Positions 23,202 to 29,980 of a stretch of DNA of 31,196 bases are shown in pieces. Source of the DNA: Thermoanaerobaculia bacterium (GTDB taxonomy: Bacteria > Acidobacteriota > Thermoanaerobaculia > Gp7-AA8); the NCBI GenBank assembly GCA_023700825.1, contig JAMPYE010000005.1, forward strand, positions 1 to 31,196. Reading direction: 5' to 3'. The translations under genes and the position numbers were made by a program. Under the pieces are notes generated by a model. That model was not told the origin of the DNA. It did no database searches and was given only the letters and a program-made list of their open reading frames with translations. Numbering within the stretch: position 1 is the first letter of the stretch; every line of letters starts with the position of its first letter.

Positions 23202-23975
23202 TCAATCGGCGACGCGAACGCCGAAGACGGATTCGAAGTTTCTGGTAGTGATCGAGGCGACCTCGTCGAGGCTGATCGACCAGAGCCCGGCGAGCGTCTC
23301 CGCGACACGGAGCACCCATGCGGGCTCGTTGCGCTGGCCCCGATGGGGAACGGGGGCGAGATAGGGTGTGTCGGTCTCGATGAGCACACGATCGTGCGGC
23401 AGCCGCCGCGCGGCCTCGCGAAGGCTATCGGCACTTCGAAAGGTCAGGATGCCCGAGAACGAGATGTAGAAACCGCGATCGACGAGCCTCGAGGCAACGT
23501 CGTACGACTCGGTGTACGAATGAAGAATCCCCCGCACGCCGCTCGACTTTTCGCTCTCGAGGATTGCGACGAGGTCGTCAGTCGACTCGCGATTGTGGAT
23601 GATGACCGGGAGATCGCTGCGCTTCGCGATCGCGATCTGACGCACCAGCGCGGCGCGCTGCACCTCGCGCGGAGAGTGGTCGTAGTGGTAGTCGAGTCCG
23701 ATCTCGCCGATCGCCACGACGCGCGGCCTCGCGGCGAGCCGCTCGACGAGCGCCGCCGCCTCGTCGTCGAAGTCCTTCGCCTCGTGCGGATGGAATCCGA
23801 CCGCGGCCCAGACGTCCGAGTGAGCTTCGGCGATACGGACGCACTCGTCGAGATCCTCGAGGCGGGTCGCGGGCACGACGAGACCCGCGACACCCGCAGC
23901 ACGCGATCGCTCCAGCGCGCCGTCGGCGCCTTCGTACATCGCCAGGTGGCAATGGCTGTCGGTGAATCGTGCCAT
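23202..23975 (-). CDS. TatD family metal-dependent hydrolase
   Basis: A 257-aa TIM-barrel metallo-hydrolase, a deoxyribonuclease family active on DNA ends or peroxide-damaged DNA. Metal-site motifs are visible: FTDSHCHL (5-12), VGFHPHEAK, GEIGLDYHYDHS, VIIHNRES, HSYTES in place of the commoner HCFSG, and IETDTPYLAP. The length is typical (about 255-265). ATG 23975 is chosen because the signature begins there. The RBS GAGG overlaps the thiolase stop codon (TTGAGG), so the two are translationally coupled, 5 bp apart. Confidence 0.93.
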   Translation of the reverse strand: MARFTDSHCHLAMYEGADGALERSRAAGVAGLVVPATRLEDLDECVRIAEAHSDVWAAVGFHPHEAKDFDDEAAALVERLAARPRVVAIGEIGLDYHYDHSPREVQRAALVRQIAIAKRSDLPVIIHNRESTDDLVAILESEKSSGVRGILHSYTESYDVASRLVDRGFYISFSGILTFRSADSLREAARRLPHDRVLIETDTPYLAPVPHRGQRNEPAWVLRVAETLAGLWSISLDEVASITTRNFESVFGVRVAD

Positions 23976-23980
23976 CGGCC

Positions 23981-25171
23981 TCAAACGCGCTCGACGACCA
24001 TCGAGATACCCATTCCGCCCGAAACACAGAGCGTCGCCAGCCCCGTCGACTTGCCGAGGCGGACCATCGAGTGGATCAGAGTCGCGAGGATGCGCGCGCC
24101 GGTGCAGCCGATCGGATGCCCCAGCGCGATCGCGCCGCCATTGACGTTCAGCCGTCCGCGGTCGAACTCGAGCTCGCGGTCGCAGGCGATGACCTGCGCC
24201 GCGAACGCCTCGTTCAACTCGACCAGGTCGATGTCGGCGAGCGACATGCCGAGCTCGGTCAGAAGGCTTCTCGTCGCCGGCACCGGGCCGATCCCCATCA
24301 CCTTCGGATCGACGCCGGACTGCGCGTAACCGAGGATGCGCACCGCCGGCTTGAGCTCGTGACGTCGCACCGCCGCGGCGCTGGCGACGAGCATTGCCGC
24401 GGCTCCGTCGGTGATTCCCGACGAGTTTCCCGCGTGAACGGTTCCGTCCTTCCGAAAGACCGGCGGGAGCTTTCGCATCCCTTCGACGGTCGCGTCCGAG
24501 CGAAGATGCTCGTCGTGCGCGAACAGATCGACACCCTTCTTCGTCTCGACCGGGTAGGCGACGACCTCCGCGTCGAAGAACCCCGCGGCCCACGCGGCGG
24601 CGGCCTTACGCTGAGACTCGACCGCGAATGCGTCCTGCTCGTGCCGAGTGATGCCGTAGCGGTCGGCGAGGTTCTCCGCGGTCGCTCCCATCATCTGGTC
24701 GGCGAGGGGACACATGAACCCGTCGCGCGACATGCCGTCGACGAGCTCCGCGTCACCCATCCGGAGCCCCCAGCGAACGCGCGGCACCATGTAAGGCGTG
24801 TTCGACATCGACTCGGTCCCGCCGGCCAGGATCAGGTCGGCCTCGCCGAGGCGAATCTGGTCCGCTCCGCTCCACACGGCGCGCATCCCCGACGCGCATG
24901 CCTGGTTGACAGTGTAGGCCGGCACGCTCTCGGGAAGCCCTGACCTCACGCTGACCTGACGCGCCGGGTTCGGTCCGGCCCCCGCCTGGCGCGCATGGCC
25001 GAAGATCACCTCGTCGATCTGGCTGCGATCGACCCCCGACCTCGTCACCACCTCACGGGCGATGAAACTGCCGAGCTGGACCGCGGACTCGGAGGCGAGC
25101 GATCCGCCGAATTTTCCAATCGGCGTCCTCAGCGGCTCCACGATGTAGATCGCTTCCTTGAGCTTAGACAT
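23981..25171 (-). CDS. Acetyl-CoA C-acetyltransferase (thiolase)
   Basis: A 396-aa thiolase catalysing acetoacetyl-CoA formation or cleavage. The nucleophile is C92 (NQACASGM). The catalytic His and acid/base Cys are H352 (GHPIGCTG) and C382 (LCVSGGMG), and NEAFAAQ forms the oxyanion region. The length fits biosynthetic and degradative bacterial thiolases (about 390-400). Chain-length preference cannot be told. No hydroxyacyl-CoA dehydrogenase or enoyl-CoA hydratase is nearby. Its start overlaps the end of the M20 gene by 8 nt. Confidence 0.95.
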   Translation of the reverse strand: MSKLKEAIYIVEPLRTPIGKFGGSLASESAVQLGSFIAREVVTRSGVDRSQIDEVIFGHARQAGAGPNPARQVSVRSGLPESVPAYTVNQACASGMRAVWSGADQIRLGEADLILAGGTESMSNTPYMVPRVRWGLRMGDAELVDGMSRDGFMCPLADQMMGATAENLADRYGITRHEQDAFAVESQRKAAAAWAAGFFDAEVVAYPVETKKGVDLFAHDEHLRSDATVEGMRKLPPVFRKDGTVHAGNSSGITDGAAAMLVASAAAVRRHELKPAVRILGYAQSGVDPKVMGIGPVPATRSLLTELGMSLADIDLVELNEAFAAQVIACDRELEFDRGRLNVNGGAIALGHPIGCTGARILATLIHSMVRLGKSTGLATLCVSGGMGISMVVERV

Positions 25172-26192
25172 GTTCGATCACCTTGCCATCGATGAGGTCG
25201 GGCACGAGCGCCCGATAGGTCTCGATCGCCGCGAGAATATCCCCCTTCGCGATCCGTTCGCGGTCCGTGTGCGCGTCGAGGATCGATCCCGGCCCGTAGA
25301 GCAGCGGTCGCCCGAGATTCCCCAGGTGCGGCGCGTCGGTGTTGAACGCTACGACTGTCGATTGCGCGCCGCGCGGCACCACCATCGGCACGGGCGCGTT
25401 TCCATACCATCGCGAGACGTGTCCGTCGAAGGGAGCCACGAGGCTCTCCAGACGTCGAAGGACGATCTCCGGCTCCTCGACCAAACGAAAGATCATCTCC
25501 AACTCCGCGGAAGGCGGGACGATGTTGGCTTTCAGCCCTCCGCGCACGACACCGACGTTTGCGGTGGTACGGCCGAGCGACGGAGACTCGCCCCAGTCGA
25601 GCGCAGTGATCGCGCGAATCGCTTCGGCGAGTTTCACGATCGCGGAATCGCCAAGCTCGGGGTACGCCGAATGCGCCGCGACTCCGGAGAACTCGACCTT
25701 CACGGTCAGCGCTCCCTTCGTCGCCCGAACGAATGTCGACTCCGTCGGCTCGCCGACGACGACGTACTCACTTCCGAGGCCCGCGAAGTGCTCGTTCGCG
25801 CGCTTCGCGCCAATCGAGTCGGTCTCCTCACCGACTACCAGCAGCAGACCGAACCCGTCCACTCCCTCGCCGAGCAGCGCCTCGGCCGCGCAGATCATCG
25901 CCGCCATCAGTCCCTTGGTGTCGCACGCCCCTCGGCCATACAGATGCGAGCCGTCTTCGGAGGAAGAAAAGAATGGCGGCACGGTGTCGATGTGCGTGCA
26001 CAGGATCACGCGAGGTCGCGCGGCCGTGCGAGCGAGGATGTTGAACCGCTCACTCGAGACGTGATGGCGCTCGCACGAGAATCCCAGCGAGGAGAGCAAC
26101 GGGTCGAGAAACTCACCGATCTCGCGCTCGAACTCCGTCGGCGAGGGGATATCGATCAACTGACGGGCTAGCTGGATCGGGTCGATGGGCAT
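25164..26192 (-). CDS. M20 family metallopeptidase/deacylase (ArgE/DapE type)
   Basis: A 342-aa di-zinc hydrolase that removes acyl or amino-acid groups. Zinc and catalytic residues are visible: H67 and D69 (CTHIDTVPP), D91 (GRGACDTKG), catalytic E122 and ligand E123 (GEETDSIGA), E149 region (VVGEPTE) and a late His (ILDAHTDRE). The dimerisation domain lies at about 165-275 (VEFSGVAAHSAYPELG). The closest activities are acetylornithine deacetylase or succinyl-diaminopimelate desuccinylase, but no arg, lys or dap genes are adjacent, so the substrate is open. ATG 26192 is preferred; a GTG at 26201 is in frame. It lies 24 bp after the kinase gene and overlaps the thiolase gene. Confidence 0.88.
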   Translation of the reverse strand: MPIDPIQLARQLIDIPSPTEFEREIGEFLDPLLSSLGFSCERHHVSSERFNILARTAARPRVILCTHIDTVPPFFSSSEDGSHLYGRGACDTKGLMAAMICAAEALLGEGVDGFGLLLVVGEETDSIGAKRANEHFAGLGSEYVVVGEPTESTFVRATKGALTVKVEFSGVAAHSAYPELGDSAIVKLAEAIRAITALDWGESPSLGRTTANVGVVRGGLKANIVPPSAELEMIFRLVEEPEIVLRRLESLVAPFDGHVSRWYGNAPVPMVVPRGAQSTVVAFNTDAPHLGNLGRPLLYGPGSILDAHTDRERIAKGDILAAIETYRALVPDLIDGKVIEHV

Positions 26193-26216
26193 AGTCAACA
26201 CTCTCTCGATGTCGCG

Positions 26217-28034
26217 CTACGGACGACGGATGGGCCTCGCAGGCACCGCGGAGTCCGGGCCGGGCTTGCTGCCGCCCCTCCGTCCTCCCTCGAGCCCCAC
26301 TCCGATCGGCGCCGGACAGTCGGTCGCGCCACGCTTCGCCGCCGCGCGACGCAGTTCATTGTAGAGGCGATCGAACGGCGCCTTCGCGCACGCCTGGTCC
26401 ATCGCGGCGACGTCGCCGTCAACGATCGCACGGCCGAACTCCGCGGTCAGCGCGTCTCGCGGTTCGAGCCCCTTGCCGATCTGCGCCGCCTTGGTGAAGT
26501 CCGTCATCGCCTCCTGTGGGCGGTTGAGAGCGAGGGCGAGCTCTCCCGCTCTAACCCAGCCCGCGGCTCTCGCCGGCTCGAGCTCGACGACTCGCTGGAA
26601 CGACTCATAGGCATCGAGCGGCTGGCGCCGTTCGACGTGCGAGAGCCCTTTCCGATAGTAGTAGTCGGCAAGCTCGGCATTCGAGGCGTTTGCGGGAGGA
26701 GCTCCCACTCCGCCGCTGCCGTCGTCGCGAGCCAGCAGCGGAACCGCTCGAATCGGCACGGGCGGGACTGGCGAAGGCGTCGCGTTCGCGACGGAAGTGC
26801 CCGTGGCCGGGACCGCTGGAGCCATGTCGACGATCGTGGCCGTCGCCACCTGCGCCCCGGCCGGCTCCGGCGCGGGGGGCATTACGGCAATTTCGGTTCC
26901 GGCGGCGGCCGAAGCCGGCGCTGCAGAGGTCGTCATGCCTGCCGCCGGAGAGATTGGCGCATTGCGCGTGAGATACCACGCGGTGCCGACCACGCTTGCA
27001 ATCACGATTGCGACCATCGCCACGATCCAGGGGAGCACCGACGCCTTTTCCCGCGGAGGGTGGCGCTCGATCACGGTCCGCGGCGTGCGTTTCAGCGTCG
27101 ACTGCAGAGCGGGTTTCGGCGTCGTGATCATCGTCTGGATCGCGTTCTCGTCGGAACGCCCGTCGCTGACGACCGGCGCGTCCGGCACGGCCGGCGTCGC
27201 CGTGCCGAGCGCGTCGATGAGTTCGCGCGCCGTCGAATAACGGCGCACTGGGTCTTTCTCCAGGCAGCGCATGACGATCGCGCTGAGTTTCGGAGAGACG
27301 CCTGGCCGAGTCGCCCGCACGTGCGGCGGATCGTCGCGAATGATTCGTGTGAGCGTCAGGGCGGGCGAGTCGCCCTCGAACGGAAGCCTCCCGGTCAGCG
27401 CCTCGTACATCACGACTCCGAGCGAGAAGATGTCGCTCCGGCCATCGAGCAGCTTCCCCATCGCCTGCTCGGGCGACATGTACTGCACGGTCCCGATGAT
27501 GATCCCAGCCTGCGTGCGGAACTCCGTGTCGCTCTTCGGCGTGTGCGGGTCGCCCGCATCGTGCCCGTAGCGTTTCGCGATTCCGAAATCGAGGACCTTC
27601 ACGCGCGAGCCGGCGACGACGACATTGTCGGGCTTGATGTCGCGATGGACGATGCCCTTGTCGTGCGCCTCCGCAAGCGCCTCGGCGACGCCTCGGGCGA
27701 CGCCGACGACCTCCGACTCGCTCATCCGACCCGATCGAATCGTGCGCGAGAGCGGCTCCCCGTCGACGTACTCCATGACGATGAACGCGCGATCGTCCTT
27801 CTGGTCGATCGCGTGAATCGTCGCGATGTTCGGATGGTTCAGTTGCGCCGCGGTCCGAGCTTCACGTTTGAATCGCTCGTTCGTTTCCCGGTCCTGGGCG
27901 CTGGCTGCGGGGAGGATCTTGATCGCGACCGTTCGGCGGAGCTTCACGTCCTCGGCCTTCCAGACCTCGCCCATGCCTCCCGCACCGATGCACTCGATCA
28001 GCCGGTAGGAACCGAACAGCTCGCCCGTGTTCAT
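26217..28034 (-). CDS. PknB-like Ser/Thr protein kinase with TPR tail
   Basis: A 605-aa single-pass membrane kinase. The kinase domain (about 10-275) has GAGGMG (17-22), K39, E58, catalytic HRDIKPDN (H130-D132-N137), DFG (149-151) and SPE (187-189). All catalytic residues are intact. A linker leads to one membrane helix (331-355). A Pro/Ala-rich outer segment (about 358-450) then precedes two TPR-like repeats (about 452-520) and a basic Gly/Pro-rich end. The architecture of cytoplasmic kinase and periplasmic TPR is common in Acidobacteriota and Myxococcota. It heads the six-gene leftward run. It may control FHA proteins such as the diguanylate cyclase at 14.5 kb (inference). Confidence 0.93.
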   Translation of the reverse strand: MNTGELFGSYRLIECIGAGGMGEVWKAEDVKLRRTVAIKILPAASAQDRETNERFKREARTAAQLNHPNIATIHAIDQKDDRAFIVMEYVDGEPLSRTIRSGRMSESEVVGVARGVAEALAEAHDKGIVHRDIKPDNVVVAGSRVKVLDFGIAKRYGHDAGDPHTPKSDTEFRTQAGIIIGTVQYMSPEQAMGKLLDGRSDIFSLGVVMYEALTGRLPFEGDSPALTLTRIIRDDPPHVRATRPGVSPKLSAIVMRCLEKDPVRRYSTARELIDALGTATPAVPDAPVVSDGRSDENAIQTMITTPKPALQSTLKRTPRTVIERHPPREKASVLPWIVAMVAIVIASVVGTAWYLTRNAPISPAAGMTTSAAPASAAAGTEIAVMPPAPEPAGAQVATATIVDMAPAVPATGTSVANATPSPVPPVPIRAVPLLARDDGSGGVGAPPANASNAELADYYYRKGLSHVERRQPLDAYESFQRVVELEPARAAGWVRAGELALALNRPQEAMTDFTKAAQIGKGLEPRDALTAEFGRAIVDGDVAAMDQACAKAPFDRLYNELRRAAAKRGATDCPAPIGVGLEGGRRGGSKPGPDSAVPARPIRRP

Positions 28035-28043
28035 TGGAAGGTG

Positions 28044-28049
28044 ATTCTA
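28044..28049 (-). promoter_or_regulatory. -10 box of the kinase gene
   Basis: Read leftward this is TAGAAT (5/6), ending 9 nt before the ATG at 28034. Transcription would start at or a few bases before the start codon, so the message is probably near-leaderless. No -35 and no clear RBS are seen. Confidence 0.4.
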
Positions 28050-28067
28050 CAGGTCCGCAGGCCATAC

Positions 28068-28088
28068 TCGATGGCTACCATCCATCGA
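28068..28088. promoter_or_regulatory. Inverted repeat in kinase/pilin divergent region
   Basis: TCGATGG (28068-28074) and CCATCGA (28082-28088) are perfect 7-bp inverted arms around a 7-nt spacer. They sit between the leftward -10 (28044-28049) and the rightward TATACC (28113-28118). The spacing of about 14 bp between arm starts is near one and a half helix turns. It is a candidate operator. Confidence 0.35.
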
Positions 28089-28112
28089 CAGGAAGCCCGG
28101 CGATGCGGGGGC

Positions 28113-28118
28113 TATACC
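28113..28118 (+). promoter_or_regulatory. -10 box of the pilin-like gene
   Basis: TATACC (4/6) lies about 33 nt upstream of the first ATG. Two Shine-Dalgarno sequences follow, at 28135-28138 and 28140-28144. Confidence 0.35.
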
Positions 28119-28151
28119 ATTCCGTTCATCCGCCGGAGTGGAGGAATGGAC

Positions 28152-28658
28152 ATGCTTCGCGCCCGAAAGCTTCAGCAGGGCATGACCCTCGTCGAGCTTC
28201 TCATCGTCGTCGCCATCGTCGGCGTGCTCGCGGCGATCGCAATCGTCAATTACATGGTTGCGCTCGACAAGGCCAAACAGAAGAAGACGATGGCCGACAT
28301 GCGCTCGATCGCGAGCGCGTGGGAGGCACGCGCCACCGATCGAGGCAGCTACAGCGCGGCGGGACAGGCGGCGGCATTCGTCTGGCCCGGAGAGGGGATC
28401 TCCGGCGCAGTTCTCGAAGACTTGCTCAATCCAACATACATCCGGCCGATGGCGCGCGCCGACGGCTGGGGCCGGGCGTTCGAGTTCGGGCTCGACGTCG
28501 CCGTTGGAAGCGCGAGCGGCGCGAGCATCTACGCGATCCGTTCCGCCGGCCGGGACGGAATTTTCGAATCGAGCTATCCGGACGAGACGACGACCCGATT
28601 CGAGTGCGACATCGTCTTCTCGAACGGCCAGTTCGTCGTGGTCCCCGTCGTCAAGTGA
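28152..28658 (+). CDS. Type IV pilin / type II secretion pseudopilin-like protein
   Basis: A 168-aa prepilin. The leader MLRARKLQQG ends with the Gly at -1 for prepilin peptidase. It is followed by M11-TLVE with Glu at +5 of the mature chain and a hydrophobic helix (LVELLIVVAIVGVLAAIAIVNY). The globular part includes RPMARADGWGRAFEF, resembling the DGWGxPF region of GspG. That suggests a GspG-type pseudopilin over a major pilin, though no gsp or pil genes are adjacent. Two starts fit. ATG 28152 has GGAGG 7 nt upstream, and ATG 28146 has GGAG 7 nt upstream. I took the stronger RBS. It is divergent from the kinase gene and abuts the opposing hydrolase. Confidence 0.85.
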   Translation: MLRARKLQQGMTLVELLIVVAIVGVLAAIAIVNYMVALDKAKQKKTMADMRSIASAWEARATDRGSYSAAGQAAAFVWPGEGISGAVLEDLLNPTYIRPMARADGWGRAFEFGLDVAVGSASGASIYAIRSAGRDGIFESSYPDETTTRFECDIVFSNGQFVVVPVVK

Positions 28659-29786
28659 TCATCGCGCGGCGGCGCTCGCAACGAGCGCATTGAGCCTGGC
28701 CCTGACCGACTGAATCGCGGTCGGAACGACGGCCGGATGGATCCGGTTCGTCATCAGCGCAACCGCCACGCCGGTCGCCGGATCGCACCAGATGCTGCAC
28801 CCCGTGAAACCCGTGTGCCCGAACGCCCCGCGGGAGAGGGCCGCAGCGGGATGCGACCTCGCCTCCCCACGCAACAGCCATCCGAATCCGCGATTCTCCG
28901 CGAGGCCCAGCGTGTGATTGCGGATGGCCAGCGACCGGAGCGACTGCGAGAAGCGCGCTCGCTCGCCGTCCATCCATACACTCGCGAGCTTGACCACGTC
29001 GGCTGCCGTGGCGAACAGCCCTGCGTTCCCCGCGGCGCCACCGAGGTGAAACGCGTTGCCGTCGTTGACCTCGCCGTGAATCAGCGCTTCTCGAAAACCG
29101 TGAAACTCCAGCCCCCGATCGCGGACCATCGCCCGCTCGTGCGCGTTGCCCATTTCGGTGGGAGCGATGCGAGGGCGCATCGAGGCGTCGGGCGAGAGCA
29201 CCGCGTCGCGAAGGCCCAGCGGCTCGAACAGCAACTCCGTGGCAAGCGCTCGAAGCGAGCGATCGAAGAGCCTCTCGAGAACGATGCCCAGAAGGATGAA
29301 GCCGAGGCAGCTGTAGATCACACCGGTCCCCGGCCAGTAGCGAAGCGGGCGCCTGGCGATCGACTCCACGTAGCCCTGCGTCGAGCTTCCTTCCGCGTAC
29401 AGCGGATACCACGCCTGAAACCCGGCACGATGAGCGAGCAGGTCCGCGATGGTGATGCGGTCCGCGATCGGCGAGGCCCGAAGCTCGGGCGCCAGACGTG
29501 CGACCGGCTCGTCGAGCCGGAGCAGTCGACGATCCGCCGCGATCATCGTCAGCGCCCCGGTGACGAGGGGCTTGGTCAGCGACGCGGCGTCCCAGATCGT
29601 GTCGATCCGCGCGTCGGCCTGCGCCGGAATCAGTGAAGCCCGGCCTCGCGCTCCCGAGACGATCCGGCCGTCGCGAAACCGGACGGCCCAAGCCGCTCCC
29701 GGGAACTCACCCGCGGCGATCTGCTCGTCGAGAAGCGCCTCGACCGCGCCTCGCATCACGCCCTCGTCGACCCTGATTGCACACAT
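28659..29786 (-). CDS. Class-C beta-lactamase-like serine hydrolase
   Basis: A 375-aa serine hydrolase of the beta-lactamase/CubicO family (esterase, D-aminopeptidase or penicillin-binding-like). The SxxK motif is S69-LTK72, and HTG near the C-terminus replaces the usual KTG. The second motif reads YSC, where classical enzymes have YxN, so true beta-lactamase activity is doubtful and an esterase role is more likely. No signal peptide is seen, so it is probably cytoplasmic. ATG 29786 has GGGAG 9 nt upstream. An in-frame ATG at 29756 is an alternative. The stop shares the palindrome TGATCA with the pilin stop. It is divergent from smc. Confidence 0.85.
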   Translation of the reverse strand: MCAIRVDEGVMRGAVEALLDEQIAAGEFPGAAWAVRFRDGRIVSGARGRASLIPAQADARIDTIWDAASLTKPLVTGALTMIAADRRLLRLDEPVARLAPELRASPIADRITIADLLAHRAGFQAWYPLYAEGSSTQGYVESIARRPLRYWPGTGVIYSCLGFILLGIVLERLFDRSLRALATELLFEPLGLRDAVLSPDASMRPRIAPTEMGNAHERAMVRDRGLEFHGFREALIHGEVNDGNAFHLGGAAGNAGLFATAADVVKLASVWMDGERARFSQSLRSLAIRNHTLGLAENRGFGWLLRGEARSHPAAALSRGAFGHTGFTGCSIWCDPATGVAVALMTNRIHPAVVPTAIQSVRARLNALVASAAAR

Positions 29787-29980
29787 TTCGCGACACTCCC
29801 GGGGTCCGCCCCGCCGCGGCGCGGCAGGCTGGGAAACCACGCCATATTCTGCGGCAAAACGACTTGCCCGCCGCGGACTCTTTCGCGGCGATTCCGCGTT
29901 CTCCGTACCGCTGGTTGGGGTGGGGTGAATCTGCTAAGATCCGCCGTCCTCGACACCGAGAATCAGGTAAATCACTCGAA
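29787..29980. other. Intergenic region between hydrolase and smc
   Basis: This 194-bp region contains a 7-bp CGCCGCG/CGCGGCG hairpin with an 8-nt loop (29869-29890). It also holds the smc -10 box at 29935-29940. I see no gene or repeat family. The leftward promoter of the hydrolase is not clear. Confidence 0.5.
29935..29940 (+). promoter_or_regulatory. Extended -10 box for smc
   Basis: TGC-TAAGAT (5/6, with the TGn extension) lies 40 nt before the ATG at 29981. No good -35 is seen. Confidence 0.4.

Noticed and set aside
26637..28151. Long rightward extension upstream of the pilin-like gene
   Set aside because: It runs antisense to the kinase. The true prepilin begins at 28146 or 28152 with a strong RBS and leader peptide.
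29869..29890. GC-rich hairpin as a terminator
   Set aside because: The stem is 7 bp with an 8-nt loop and no T-run on either strand, and it sits upstream of both flanking genes.
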